Source: Streptomyces chartreusis NRRL 3882
GTDB lineage: Bacteria; Actinomycetota; Actinomycetes; Streptomycetales; Streptomycetaceae
Direction of reading: 5' to 3'
NCBI RefSeq assembly: GCF_900236475.1
Contig: NZ_LT963352.1
Coordinates: forward strand, 3,984,501-4,048,500
DNA: 64,000 nucleotides
Shown: positions 53,026 to 62,108 of the stretch, in pieces
Position numbering within the stretch: the first letter of the stretch is position 1
Layout: each line of letters begins with the position of its first letter
Notes under the pieces: model-generated
What the model was told of the DNA's origin: nothing
The model's input: the letters and a program-made list of their open reading frames with translations, nothing else
Database searches by the model: none
Translations under genes and position numbers: made by a program

Positions 53026-53367
53026 GGCTCGCCGTGCCCCTTTTCTCCGGTCCGCGTCTCCCCAGCCCCGGGAGGCTGACACGCGTGGGCGGCGGACAGG
53101 CGAACCGGAGGTGAACGCCGGGGCGACACGGCCGCGGATCGGGGACGTCCGGCCCCTCACGGACCGTTTCGGGCGAGGTGTTCAAATCGACTCGAATTTG
53201 TTGGCGAGTCTCCTCGACGAGCGCCCCCTTGGGTGTGTGCGTGGTGTGGGACGTGCGCACCGGGGGAGGTGAGGTGGGAAGCGCAGGGTGTGCGCCATGG
53301 GGCTCGGGTGGTCCTTGGGGCAGGCACCCCGGCCGAGGGACCGCGGCATGAGTGCCTGCCGCACCCC
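53026..53367. other. Gene-free stretch upstream of the small membrane protein
   Basis: 342 bp without a convincing gene. A near-palindromic A/T-rich patch, CAAATCGACTCGAATTTG, occurs around 53182-53199 and could be a promoter or operator. Nothing else is recognised. Confidence 0.4.
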
Positions 53368-54897
53368 TCAGCCGACCGGCTCCAGGAACCCCTGCTCCAC
53401 GAGCAGCCGGATCTGCGCCGGAGTACGGTCGCGCAGCAGCACCGGGTCCTCGCCGATCAGCTGGGCGATGGCGTCGAGGATGCGACCGGCGCTCATCGTG
53501 CCGTCGCACACACCCGCGAAGCCCGCGCCGACCGTGTCCACCCGGGTCGCCCTCCGCATGCCGCGGTTCTGGCGCAGTACGACATGCTCGGGGTCCTCCG
53601 CACCGGGCAGCCCGACCTGTTCCTGCACGACCTCCGCGCCGAGCCGGAAGTGCCCTTCGAGCAGGGCGGCGTCGTCGTGGTCGCGCAGGTAGTCGAGCCG
53701 GTCGAAGTGGGCCCGGATGGTGTCCCCGAGCGGCTGCTCGACCGGATGCGGCCACTCCTCCACCGTGACGGAGGGCACGGCGGCGCCCGTCCTGCGCAGG
53801 GTGATCCAGCCGAAGCCGACGGCCTTCACCTTGCGGGCCTCGAACTCGTCGAGCCATGCGTCGTACCGCGCCTGGTACTCCGCCGCGTCCTCGCGGTGGT
53901 CGCCCGCGTCCCGCAGCCACAGCTCGGCGTACTGATTGACGTCCTGCACCTCGCGCTGCACGATCCACGCGTCGCAGCCCCGAGGCACCCATGACCTGAG
54001 CCGGTCCTGCCAGTCCTCCCCTTCCACGTGCTGCCAGTTGGCGAGGAACTGCGCGAACCCGCCCTCGTTCAGCCGCTCCCCTGCCTCCTGAACGAGCGTG
54101 CGGCACAGATCGTCCCCGCCCATCCCGCCGTCGCGGTAGGTGAGCCGGGCGCCGGGAGAGATCACGAACGGCGGGTTCGAGACGATCAGGTCGTACTTCT
54201 CGTCGTCCCGCACCGGCTCGAAGAGCGAGCCCTCGCGCAGATCGGCGGCCGGGGTGCCGGACAGCGCCAGCGTGAGGGCGGTGATGTGCAGCGCCCGCGG
54301 GTTGAGGTCGGTGGCCGTCACGCGTGTGGCGTGGTGGGCGGCGTGCAGCGCCTGGATGCCGGAGCCGGTGCCGAGGTCGAGCGCGGCGGCGACGGGCGTA
54401 CGGACGGTGATGCCGGCGAGTGTCGTGGAGGCGCCGCCGACGCCCAGGACGACTCCCTCGTCACGCCTGCCGATCCCGCCGGCGCCACCGACCGCGCAGC
54501 CCAGGTCCGACACGATGAACCAGTCCTCGCCGCCGGGCCCGCCGTACGGCCGTACGTCCACGGTGGCGGCGAGCTCGTCGCCACCGACGCGCGTCAGCCA
54601 GCCGCTCTCCAGGCAGGCGTCGACGGGCAGGACGTCCGCCAGGCGCGCGTGCGGCACGGGCTGCTGAAGGAGGAACAGCCGGACGAGCAACTCCAGCGGG
54701 GTGTCCCCGCGGGTCGCCCGGAGCGCGGGCACGGTCTCGCTCCGGGCCAGGGCGGCGTACGCGGGGGCGCCGAGCAGTTCGAGCAGCCCGTCGGCGGTGA
54801 AGGAGGCTCCGAGCAGGGCGTCCCGGAGCCGGGCGGCGACATCGGGACGGTCGGAGGAGGGCAGCGGGGACAGGGGTGACTGGCTGGCGTTACTCAC
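53368..54897 (-). CDS. Class I methyltransferase (HemK/N5-glutamine or N6-adenine type)
   Basis: About 509 residues. SAM motif LDLGTGSGIQALHAA in the first half, acidic DLNPRALHITALTL, and the NPPF motif (YDLIVSNPPFVIS) that marks amino-group methyltransferases. A ~110-residue N-terminal helical domain precedes it (DVAARLRDALLGASFTADGL), and a C-terminal domain of about 180 residues follows. The GTG at 54897 (VSNASQS) is chosen; in-frame codons upstream run through a tandem repeat. The substrate is unknown. Confidence 0.88.
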   Translation of the reverse strand: MSNASQSPLSPLPSSDRPDVAARLRDALLGASFTADGLLELLGAPAYAALARSETVPALRATRGDTPLELLVRLFLLQQPVPHARLADVLPVDACLESGWLTRVGGDELAATVDVRPYGGPGGEDWFIVSDLGCAVGGAGGIGRRDEGVVLGVGGASTTLAGITVRTPVAAALDLGTGSGIQALHAAHHATRVTATDLNPRALHITALTLALSGTPAADLREGSLFEPVRDDEKYDLIVSNPPFVISPGARLTYRDGGMGGDDLCRTLVQEAGERLNEGGFAQFLANWQHVEGEDWQDRLRSWVPRGCDAWIVQREVQDVNQYAELWLRDAGDHREDAAEYQARYDAWLDEFEARKVKAVGFGWITLRRTGAAVPSVTVEEWPHPVEQPLGDTIRAHFDRLDYLRDHDDAALLEGHFRLGAEVVQEQVGLPGAEDPEHVVLRQNRGMRRATRVDTVGAGFAGVCDGTMSAGRILDAIAQLIGEDPVLLRDRTPAQIRLLVEQGFLEPVG

Positions 54898-54944
54898 GCC
54901 CCCATTGTGGCCGCCGGCACCCGTATCGCACGTGCCCGTGCGGA

Positions 54945-55093
54945 GTATCGCGCGTGGCTCCCCGGACCGGCTCGGCATCGCGCGCGGCCCCGCTGACCGG
55001 CTCGGGCACCACGCGGCTCCGCTACCCGGCACGGGCATCACACACGGCTCCGCCCACCGGCTCGGGCACCACGCGGCTGCGCGCCCCGGCTCG
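54945..55093. repeat. Degenerate tandem repeat, five copies of about 30 bp
   Basis: Five units of 29-31 bp, each built on GGCAYCRCGCGCGGCTCCGC and then ACCGGCTCG, run from 54945 to 55093 upstream of the methyltransferase start. No reading frame through it is convincing. Confidence 0.75.
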
Positions 55094-55143
55094 ACAGTCA
55101 CTTATGCCTCGGCGGTCCCACCCGCCCCGGAATCGCTCCTTGG

Positions 55144-55707
55144 TCAGCTCTGGGTCGCCGGTGCCGTGGCCGCCTTGCAGCTGGACTGCCGTGCCATCGC
55201 CTGGCCGACCTCGCCCTCCTCCAGGGTCCGGAGCGCGTCGTTCCCGCTCTTGCCCAGCTTGTCGAGCTCCGTGGCGATGTCCTTGAGGCCGTCCGCGAAC
55301 TTGCCCTGGTCCTTGGTGTCGAGCGCGTCGACCTGCTTCTTCAGGGAGGCGTACGAGGAGGAGATCGTGTTGAGCTCCTTGACGGCGTCCTGCTGCTTCT
55401 TCTCGCCGTTCTCGACGTCCGGCGCCCCGGCCTTGGTCACCGCGGCCCCGATGGCCTTGTAGGCGTCGGACATGTCCTGGAAGGCCTGCGCGTCGGTCTT
55501 CTGGACGTCCTCCGGCTTGCTGTTGTCCGAGGTTTCCTTCTGGATCGAGGCATTGGCCGACTCGATCTTCTTGGCCTGCGGCTGCACGGCGTCGCAGACC
55601 TCCTTGGCCCAGGAGTTCAGCTTCTCGTTGTCGTCGCCGCCGCACCCCGACAGCGCCAGTACCAGTACCGCACCGCCGGACAGTGCGGCCGCGAGCTTCT
55701 TGTTCAC
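55144..55707 (-). CDS. Putative lipoprotein, small helical
   Basis: 187 residues. VNKKLAAALSGGAVLVLALS with lipobox LSGC near residue 22, then a charged, mostly helical mature part (DNEKLNSWAKEVCDAVQPQA and onwards) with two further cysteines (in KEVCDAV and SSCKAATAP). Conserved-type streptomycete surface protein; function unknown. GTG 55707 has GAAGGGA about eight bases upstream; ATG 55725 is an alternative. Confidence 0.82.
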   Translation of the reverse strand: MNKKLAAALSGGAVLVLALSGCGGDDNEKLNSWAKEVCDAVQPQAKKIESANASIQKETSDNSKPEDVQKTDAQAFQDMSDAYKAIGAAVTKAGAPDVENGEKKQQDAVKELNTISSSYASLKKQVDALDTKDQGKFADGLKDIATELDKLGKSGNDALRTLEEGEVGQAMARQSSCKAATAPATQS

Positions 55708-55853
55708 CGGTTTGGTCCCTTCCATGGCTCTCGGCCCCGGAACATACACGCCAGATGCACGGCAACCGCACGCCGAGCGTCCATTAAGACCCTTTTGTAA
55801 CCTTTTGCACCAAGCGAGAGAAGCCTCACGGCGTGGTGGTGTGCACACGCAGA

Positions 55854-55891
55854 GCGGGCGGGCGACGCGTCAACGCGCGCCGCCCGCCCGC
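55854..55891 (-). terminator. Hairpin after hppA
   Basis: Arms GCGGGCGGGCG (55854-55864) and CGCCCGCCCGC (55881-55891) with an inner CGCG pair and TCAA loop. Starts 29 bp after the hppA stop. Confidence 0.7.
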
Positions 55892-55919
55892 ACCTTGAGC
55901 TGGGGCTTGGACGACCTCC

Positions 55920-58325
55920 CTACGAAACCACCGCCGGATCCGCCGACTTGGGCGTCGAATCGGCGTTGCCTTCGTCACCCATGGCGATCCCGCGCCGCTT
56001 TGACACGTACACCGCGCCGACGATCACCAGGAACGCGACGGCCGCGACCAGGATCCGCACCCCGATGCTCTTGTCGGCACCGTAGGAGAACTTGATCACC
56101 GCGGGCGCGATGAGCAGCGACACCAGGTTCATGACCTTCAGCAGCGGGTTGATCGCGGGACCGGCGGTGTCCTTGAAGGGGTCGCCGACGGTGTCGCCGA
56201 TCACGGTCGCCGCGTGGGCCTCACTGCCCTTGCCCCCGTGGTGGCCGTCCTCGACGAGCTTCTTGGCGTTGTCCCAGGCGCCACCGGAGTTGGCCAGGAA
56301 CACCGCCATCAGCGTGCCCGCGCCGATCGCGCCCGCCAGGAACGCGCCGAGCGGGCCGACACCGAGCGTGAACCCGATGAAGATGGGCGCCATCACGGCG
56401 AGCAGCCCGGGCGTGGCCAGCTCGCGCAACGCGTCCTTGGTGCAGATGTCGACGACCTTGCCGTACTCCGGTGTCTCGCTGTAGTCCATGATCCCGGGCT
56501 TCTCACGGAACTGCCGCCGCACCTCGAAGACCACGGAACCCGCCGACCGCGACACGGCGTTGATCGCCAGCCCCGAGAAGAGGAAGACGACCGCCGCGCC
56601 CGCGACGAGCCCCACGAGGTTGTTGGGCTGCGAGATGTCCATCATCAGGCTCATCGGGGCCCCTTCCCCGCTGAGCTTCTCGCCCACGTCCCGCGCGCCG
56701 GTGAAGATCGCGTCGCGGTACGACCCGAACAGCGCCGCCGCCGCGAGCACGGCCGTGGCGATCGCGATGCCCTTGGTGATCGCCTTGGTGGTGTTGCCGA
56801 CCGCGTCCAGGTTCGTGAGCACCTGCGCGCCCGCGCCCTCGACGTCGCCGGACATCTCCGCGATGCCCTGCGCGTTGTCGGAGACCGGCCCGAAGGTGTC
56901 CATCGCGACGATCACGCCGACCGTGGTGAGCAGGCCGGTGCCCGCCAGCGCCACCGCGAACAGCGCCAGCATGATCGACGTGCCGCCGAGCAGGAACGCC
57001 CCGTACACGCCGAGACCTATCAACAGGGCGGTGTACACGGCCGATTCGAGACCCACGGAGATACCGGCGAGGACGACGGTGGCCGGGCCGGTGAGCGAGG
57101 TCTTGCCGATGTCCCGGACGGGTCGCCGGGTGGTCTCGGTGAAGTAGCCGGTCAGTTGCTGGATCAGCGCGGCGAGCACGATGCCGATGGCCACCGCGAC
57201 GAGCGCGAGGACCCGCGGGTCGCCGTCCTTGCCCGTGATCGCGGCGTCCGTCACGCCGTCGAGGTCCGAGTACTTCCCGGGCAGGTAGACGAAGACGGCC
57301 ACGGCGACCAGCACGAGCGAGATCACCGCGGAGATGAAGAACCCGCGGTTGATGGCGCTCATGCCGCTGCGGTCGGCCCGCCTGGGCGCCACCGCGAAGA
57401 TGCCGATCATCGCGGTGATCACACCGATCGCCGGCACGAGCAGCGGGAATCCGAGCCCGGCGTCGCCGAAGGCCGCCGAGCCCAGGATCAGCGCGGCGAC
57501 GAGGGTGACGGCGTACGACTCGAAGAGGTCGGCCGCCATGCCCGCGCAGTCGCCGACGTTGTCGCCCACGTTGTCGGCGATGGTCGCGGCATTGCGCGGA
57601 TCGTCCTCCGGAATGCCCTGCTCGACCTTGCCGACCAGGTCGGCGCCGACGTCGGCGGCCTTGGTGAAGATGCCGCCGCCGACACGCATGAACATCGCGA
57701 TCAGCGCGGCCCCGAGGCCGAAGCCCTCGAGCACCTTCGGCGCGTCGGCCGCGTACACCAGCACCACGCAGGAGGCGCCCAGCAGGCCGAGGCCCACGGT
57801 GAACATGCCGACGACGCCGCCCGTGCGAAATGCGATCTTCATCGCTTTGTGCGAGACGGTGGTGAGATCTTTTTCCGGCTCGCCTGCCGCCGGAGTTGCT
57901 TCACGCGCCGCCGCGGCGACACGCACATTGCTGCGCACGGCGAGCCACATGCCGATATAGCCGGTGGCTGCCGAGAACGCCGCTCCGATCAGGAAGAACA
58001 CCGACCGTCCGGCACGCTGATTCCAGTCGTCCGCGGGCAGCAGCATGAGCAGGAAGAACACGACCACTGCGAATACGGCGAGCGTGCGCAGCTGACGTGC
58101 CAGATAGGCGTTCGCGCCTTCCTGGACCGCAGCCGCGATCTTCTTCATGCTGTCGGTGCCCTCGCCGGCCGCGAGTACCTGGCGCACCAGGACGCCCGCG
58201 ACCACGAGTGCCGCCAGCGCGACGACTGCGATGACCACGACGAGAACGCGGTTGTCATCGGTCAGTACGGCGGCTGCGAGGTCTGTGGGATGGCCCGACT
58301 GTGGTGAGATGGAAAGCCCCGCCAT
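55920..58325 (-). CDS. hppA: Membrane-bound proton-pumping pyrophosphatase
   Basis: 801 residues and about 16 helices. Couples PPi hydrolysis to proton export across the membrane. Substrate site DVGADLVGKVE (D225, D229, K233, E235) and NAATIADNVGDNVGDCAGMA; C-terminal GDTVGDPFKDTAGPAINPLL. The cation-determining position is lysine (GNTTKAITKG, K514), the mark of K+-independent enzymes. The ATG sits behind AAGGAGGACGA-type sequence. The upstream gap of 272 bp holds a small palindrome (58476-58491). The genome also carries soluble ppa. Confidence 0.96.
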   Translation of the reverse strand: MAGLSISPQSGHPTDLAAAVLTDDNRVLVVVIAVVALAALVVAGVLVRQVLAAGEGTDSMKKIAAAVQEGANAYLARQLRTLAVFAVVVFFLLMLLPADDWNQRAGRSVFFLIGAAFSAATGYIGMWLAVRSNVRVAAAAREATPAAGEPEKDLTTVSHKAMKIAFRTGGVVGMFTVGLGLLGASCVVLVYAADAPKVLEGFGLGAALIAMFMRVGGGIFTKAADVGADLVGKVEQGIPEDDPRNAATIADNVGDNVGDCAGMAADLFESYAVTLVAALILGSAAFGDAGLGFPLLVPAIGVITAMIGIFAVAPRRADRSGMSAINRGFFISAVISLVLVAVAVFVYLPGKYSDLDGVTDAAITGKDGDPRVLALVAVAIGIVLAALIQQLTGYFTETTRRPVRDIGKTSLTGPATVVLAGISVGLESAVYTALLIGLGVYGAFLLGGTSIMLALFAVALAGTGLLTTVGVIVAMDTFGPVSDNAQGIAEMSGDVEGAGAQVLTNLDAVGNTTKAITKGIAIATAVLAAAALFGSYRDAIFTGARDVGEKLSGEGAPMSLMMDISQPNNLVGLVAGAAVVFLFSGLAINAVSRSAGSVVFEVRRQFREKPGIMDYSETPEYGKVVDICTKDALRELATPGLLAVMAPIFIGFTLGVGPLGAFLAGAIGAGTLMAVFLANSGGAWDNAKKLVEDGHHGGKGSEAHAATVIGDTVGDPFKDTAGPAINPLLKVMNLVSLLIAPAVIKFSYGADKSIGVRILVAAVAFLVIVGAVYVSKRRGIAMGDEGNADSTPKSADPAVVS

Positions 58326-58544
58326 TCGTCCTCCTTGACGCTTGGGCTGAGCTCAAGATGTGGACGGGATTGTAGGTACCGGAACCTGATCAAAACAGAG
58401 CGCGATAACCGGAATTGGCCTTCTGAGGTAATGCCCTGAAAGCATTCTCGGACTGCCGGGGAGCATGCGAATGATCGTGAACGAATTCACGCGATGAACG
58501 GCACAGGAACTACTGTAAAGGCGGTCACTGACAACCGCACATGA

Positions 58545-58572
58545 CGAAGGGCCCCACGGGTGGGGCCCTTCG
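58545..58572 (-). terminator. Hairpin after the anti-sigma factor gene
   Basis: Perfect 12-bp stem (58545-58556 with 58561-58572), four-base loop, 25 bp beyond the stop codon of the gene at 58598. Confidence 0.75.
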
Positions 58573-58597
58573 GAAGAACGGTGTGCGCGGTGGCTTG

Positions 58598-59035
58598 TCA
58601 GGCCAGGATGGTCGGCGGCGGGGTGGTCGGCCACGTCATCTTGATCGACCCACCGTGCTCCCCCGCGCTGACCTCGACATCGTCGACGAGTCCGCTGATG
58701 ACCGCGAGGCCCATCTCGTCCTCGTCGGCCTCACCGTCGGGGTCGCCGGGTCCGGCGCCGGGTCCGCGCTCGCCGGGGACCGCGTGCGGGGCCTCGTCGC
58801 CGACCTCGATGGAGAACTGTTTCTCCTCCTCGATCAGCAGCACCTTCACCGGTGCCGAGATCCCGCCGGTCTGATGCAGCCCGACGGCCCGCGTGCAGGC
58901 CTCGCCGACGGCGAGCCTGACCTCGTCGAGGACGGCCTCGTCCACTCCGGCCCTGCGCGCCACCGCGGCCGCCACCAGCCGGGCGGTCCTGACGTGCTCG
59001 GGCAGCGCGCTGAAGCGGAGCTCAACGGTGGCCAT
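58598..59035 (-). CDS. Anti-sigma factor-like protein paired with BldG
   Basis: 145 residues, GHKL/HATPase_c fold in SpoIIAB/RsbW style (LDEVRLAVGEACTRAVGLHQ; late GLAVISGLVDDVEV). It is the gene downstream of bldG, matching the S. coelicolor SCO3548 (ApgA) arrangement. The N-box has EACTR in place of EAVTN, and the G1 box (DEAPHAVPGERGPG) lacks DxGxG, so kinase activity towards BldG is doubtful. An acidic insertion PDGEADEDEMG precedes the end. ATG 59035 has GAGGGGG upstream. Confidence 0.9.
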   Translation of the reverse strand: MATVELRFSALPEHVRTARLVAAAVARRAGVDEAVLDEVRLAVGEACTRAVGLHQTGGISAPVKVLLIEEEKQFSIEVGDEAPHAVPGERGPGAGPGDPDGEADEDEMGLAVISGLVDDVEVSAGEHGGSIKMTWPTTPPPTILA

Positions 59036-59170
59036 GCATCCCCCTCGCAACTACGGGCGTGCTGTCGAGAGGCTCCGGGCCGCCGAAAGCCCGGGCCCCC
59101 TCGGTCTTCACTTCTGCCGAACTCTTGCCGCGACGTCGGCCGGCCCGGGCGCGAGGCCCGGGCCCGGCGG

Positions 59171-59512
59171 TCAGTCGGTCGCCGCCACCGCTTCCTCGAC
59201 CGAGGTGTGAATCGGGAACACCTTGGTGAGGCCGGTAATGCGGAAGATCTTCAGAATGCGCTCCTGGTTGCAGACCAGGCGCAGGGAGCCCTCATGGGCC
59301 CGCACGCGCTTCAGGCCGCCGACCAGCACGCCGAGCCCGGTGGAGTCGAGGAAGTCCACGCCCTCCATGTCGACGACAAGGTGGAAACTGCCGTCGTTCA
59401 CCAGCTCGACCAACTGCTCGCGCAGCTTGGGCGCGGTATATACGTCGATTTCGCCACCGACCCTGACGATCGTGCGATCGCCCATGGTCTCGGTCGACAG
59501 GGACAGGTCCAC
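59171..59512 (-). CDS. bldG: Anti-anti-sigma factor BldG
   Basis: 113-residue STAS protein required in Streptomyces for aerial development and antibiotic production. The phosphorylatable serine is Ser57 in [31 protein letters not shown] opens the domain. GTG start with GGAGG four bases upstream. Followed after 135 bp by its anti-sigma partner and divergent from a TTA-containing helicase gene. Confidence 0.96.
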   Translation of the reverse strand: MDLSLSTETMGDRTIVRVGGEIDVYTAPKLREQLVELVNDGSFHLVVDMEGVDFLDSTGLGVLVGGLKRVRAHEGSLRLVCNQERILKIFRITGLTKVFPIHTSVEEAVAATD

Positions 59513-59591
59513 GGATCCTCCAGCACCTTGCTATCGAGCGGTCGCCCTTGGGGCACCTCGGCTTCGTCCCCTGGACGGTTCGCCAGCCGCG

Positions 59592-62108
59592 ATGGCATTC
59601 AATCACTTACGGGCAGGCGTGCACGACGCCTTGGCTCCATTGTCCGTCACGCCAGTGACACACTCGGTGCCGATGGCCAAGAATCACCGATCCGATGGAC
59701 CCCCGACGGACCCCGCCTCCCGACCCGCGCCGGGCGCGGTCCTGGACCGGCTCGCGTCCGGTCCGAGCAGGGCTTCGCGCATTACTCATACGGAGCACTT
59801 GCCCCCGCGCGCGGGTCGGCATGCCGTCTGGCCGGACCGGATCCGCGCGGAGGTCGTGGCGGCCGTGCAGGCCGCGGGCATCGAGCATCCCTGGGCCCAT
59901 CAGGCGCGCGCGGCGGAGCACGCGCTGGACGGCGAATCGGTCGTCGTCGCCACCGGCACGGCCTCCGGCAAGTCCCTGGCCTACCTCGTGCCGGTGCTGT
60001 CCACCCTCCTGGACGGCGCCGAGGCCCCGAACGGCCGCGGCGCGACCGCCCTCTACCTGGCCCCCACCAAGGCCCTTGCGGCGGATCAGTGCCGCTCCGT
60101 GAAGGAACTTTCACATCCATTGGGCCATTCGGTACGCACAGCCGTGTACGACGGCGACACTCCGTTCGAGGAGCGCGAGTGGATCCGTCAGTACGCCAAC
60201 TACGTCCTGACCAACCCGGACATGCTGCACCGCGGCATCCTGCCGTCCCACCCCCGCTGGTCCTCCTTCCTGAAGTCGCTGAAGTACGTCGTCGTCGACG
60301 AGTGCCACACCTACCGCGGCGTCTTCGGCTCCCACGTCGCCCAGGTGCTGCGCCGGCTGCGCCGCCTGTGCGCCCGCTACGGCGCCTCACCCGTGTTCCT
60401 GCTGGCCTCCGCGACCGCCGCCGAGCCCGCGGTGGCCGCCGGCCGCCTCACCGGTCTGCCGGTACTGGAGGTCGCCGACGACGCCTCACCACGCGGTGAA
60501 CTGGTGTTCGCCCTCTGGGAGCCGCCGCTGACCGAGCTGCACGGCGAGAAGGGCGCCCCCGTCCGCCGCACGGCCACCGCCGAGGCCGCCGACCTGCTCA
60601 CCGACCTCACCGTGCAGGGCGTGCGCTCGGTCGCCTTCGTACGGTCCCGGCGCGGCGCCGAGCTGATCTCCGTCATCTCCCAGGAGCGACTGGCCGAGGT
60701 CGACCGGTCGCTGGCCCGGCGTGTCGCGGCGTACCGGGGCGGCTATCTCCCGGAGGAGCGCCGTGCACTCGAGCGCGCCCTCCATTCGGGTGAACTGCTG
60801 GGCCTCGCCGCGACGAACGCCCTCGAACTCGGCATCGACATCTCCGGCCTGGACGCGGTCGTCATCGCCGGCTACCCGGGCACACGCGCCTCCCTGTGGC
60901 AGCAGGCGGGCCGGGCCGGACGGTCCGGGCAAGGGGCACTGGCCGTCCTGGTCGCGCGTGACGACCCGCTGGACACCTTCCTCGTCCACCACCCGGAGGC
61001 CCTGTTCGACCAGCCCGTCGAGTCGACGGTCCTCGACCCGGACAACCCGTACGTGCTGGCCCCGCACCTGTGTGCGGCCGCCGAGGAACTGCCCCTGACG
61101 GACGAGGACCTCGATCTGTTCGGCCCGGCCTGCGAGGACCTCCTCCCCCAGCTCGAAGCCGCCAAGCTGCTGCGCCGCCGCACCAGGGCCTGGCACTGGA
61201 CCCGCCGCGAACGGGCCGCCGACCTCACCGACATCCGCGGCGAGGGCGGGCGCCCGGTCCAGGTCGTCGAGGACGGCACGGGCCGGCTGCTCGGCACGGT
61301 CGACGCGGGCGCCGCGCACTCGACCGTCCACGAGGGGGCGGTCCACCTCCACCAGGGCCGTACGTACCTGGTGCGGTCTCTGGACCTGGAGGACTCCGTC
61401 GCCCTCGTCGAGGAGGCCGCCCCGCCGTACTCCACGGTCGCCCGCGACACGACGTCGATCTCCGTCCTGGAGACGGACGTGGAGGTCCCCTGGGGCGACG
61501 GCCGCCTGTGCTACGGCTCCGTCGAGGTCACCAACCAGGTCGTCTCCTTCCTCCGCAGACGGCTCATCACCGGTGAGGTACTGGGCGAGACGAAACTCGA
61601 CCTCCCTCCTCGTACGCTGCGCACCCGGGCCGTGTGGTGGACCGTCACCGAGGACCAGCTCGACCGCGCCCGGATCAATCCGGAGATCCTCGGCGGCTCC
61701 CTGCACGCCGCCGAGCACGCGTCGATCGGCCTGCTGCCCCTCTTCGCCACCTGCGACCGCTGGGACATCGGCGGCGTGTCGATCCCGCTCCATCCCGACA
61801 CACTCCTGCCCACGGTCTTCGTCTACGACGGCCACCCCGGCGGCGCGGGCTTCGCGGAGCGCGCCTTCCACACCGCCCGCACCTGGCTGACCGCCACCCG
61901 CCAGGCCATCGCCTCCTGCGAGTGCGACGCCGGCTGCCCGTCCTGCATCCAGTCCCCCAAGTGCGGCAACGGCAACGACCCGCTGCACAAGAGGGGCGCG
62001 GTGCGGCTGCTCACGGTGCTGCTGGAGGGTGCTCCTGATGAGAAGGAGGCGGAGGTGCAGCGGACGGAAGGTCAGGGAGGGGCGCCCGAGGACCCGCCCG
62101 GGCCCTGA
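59592..62108 (+). CDS. DEAD/DEAH-box helicase with DUF1998 (helicase/secretion neighbourhood; MrfA/YprA-like)
   Basis: 838 residues. Helicase core: Walker A ATGTASGKS (120-128), DECH (236-239), SAT-type LLASATAAE, motif VI QQAGRAGRSG. The C-terminal DUF1998 domain has cysteines in SCECDAGCPSCIQSPKCGNG (C776, C778, C782, C785, C791). The B. subtilis MrfA relative repairs mitomycin lesions. If the ATG at 59592 is used, codon 6 is TTA (59607-59609); the ATG at 59673 would avoid it. No ribosome site is clear at either. The 3' end overlaps the convergent TadE-like gene by 37 bp. Confidence 0.92.
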   Translation: MAFNHLRAGVHDALAPLSVTPVTHSVPMAKNHRSDGPPTDPASRPAPGAVLDRLASGPSRASRITHTEHLPPRAGRHAVWPDRIRAEVVAAVQAAGIEHPWAHQARAAEHALDGESVVVATGTASGKSLAYLVPVLSTLLDGAEAPNGRGATALYLAPTKALAADQCRSVKELSHPLGHSVRTAVYDGDTPFEEREWIRQYANYVLTNPDMLHRGILPSHPRWSSFLKSLKYVVVDECHTYRGVFGSHVAQVLRRLRRLCARYGASPVFLLASATAAEPAVAAGRLTGLPVLEVADDASPRGELVFALWEPPLTELHGEKGAPVRRTATAEAADLLTDLTVQGVRSVAFVRSRRGAELISVISQERLAEVDRSLARRVAAYRGGYLPEERRALERALHSGELLGLAATNALELGIDISGLDAVVIAGYPGTRASLWQQAGRAGRSGQGALAVLVARDDPLDTFLVHHPEALFDQPVESTVLDPDNPYVLAPHLCAAAEELPLTDEDLDLFGPACEDLLPQLEAAKLLRRRTRAWHWTRRERAADLTDIRGEGGRPVQVVEDGTGRLLGTVDAGAAHSTVHEGAVHLHQGRTYLVRSLDLEDSVALVEEAAPPYSTVARDTTSISVLETDVEVPWGDGRLCYGSVEVTNQVVSFLRRRLITGEVLGETKLDLPPRTLRTRAVWWTVTEDQLDRARINPEILGGSLHAAEHASIGLLPLFATCDRWDIGGVSIPLHPDTLLPTVFVYDGHPGGAGFAERAFHTARTWLTATRQAIASCECDAGCPSCIQSPKCGNGNDPLHKRGAVRLLTVLLEGAPDEKEAEVQRTEGQGGAPEDPPGP

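Noticed and set aside
53182-53364. 60-residue minus-strand frame before the small membrane protein
   Set aside because: No ribosome site, weak codon bias, low-complexity Pro/Arg sequence.
56214-58307. 697-residue plus-strand frame over hppA
   Set aside because: Antisense to a fully motif-confirmed pyrophosphatase; composition is that of a shadow.
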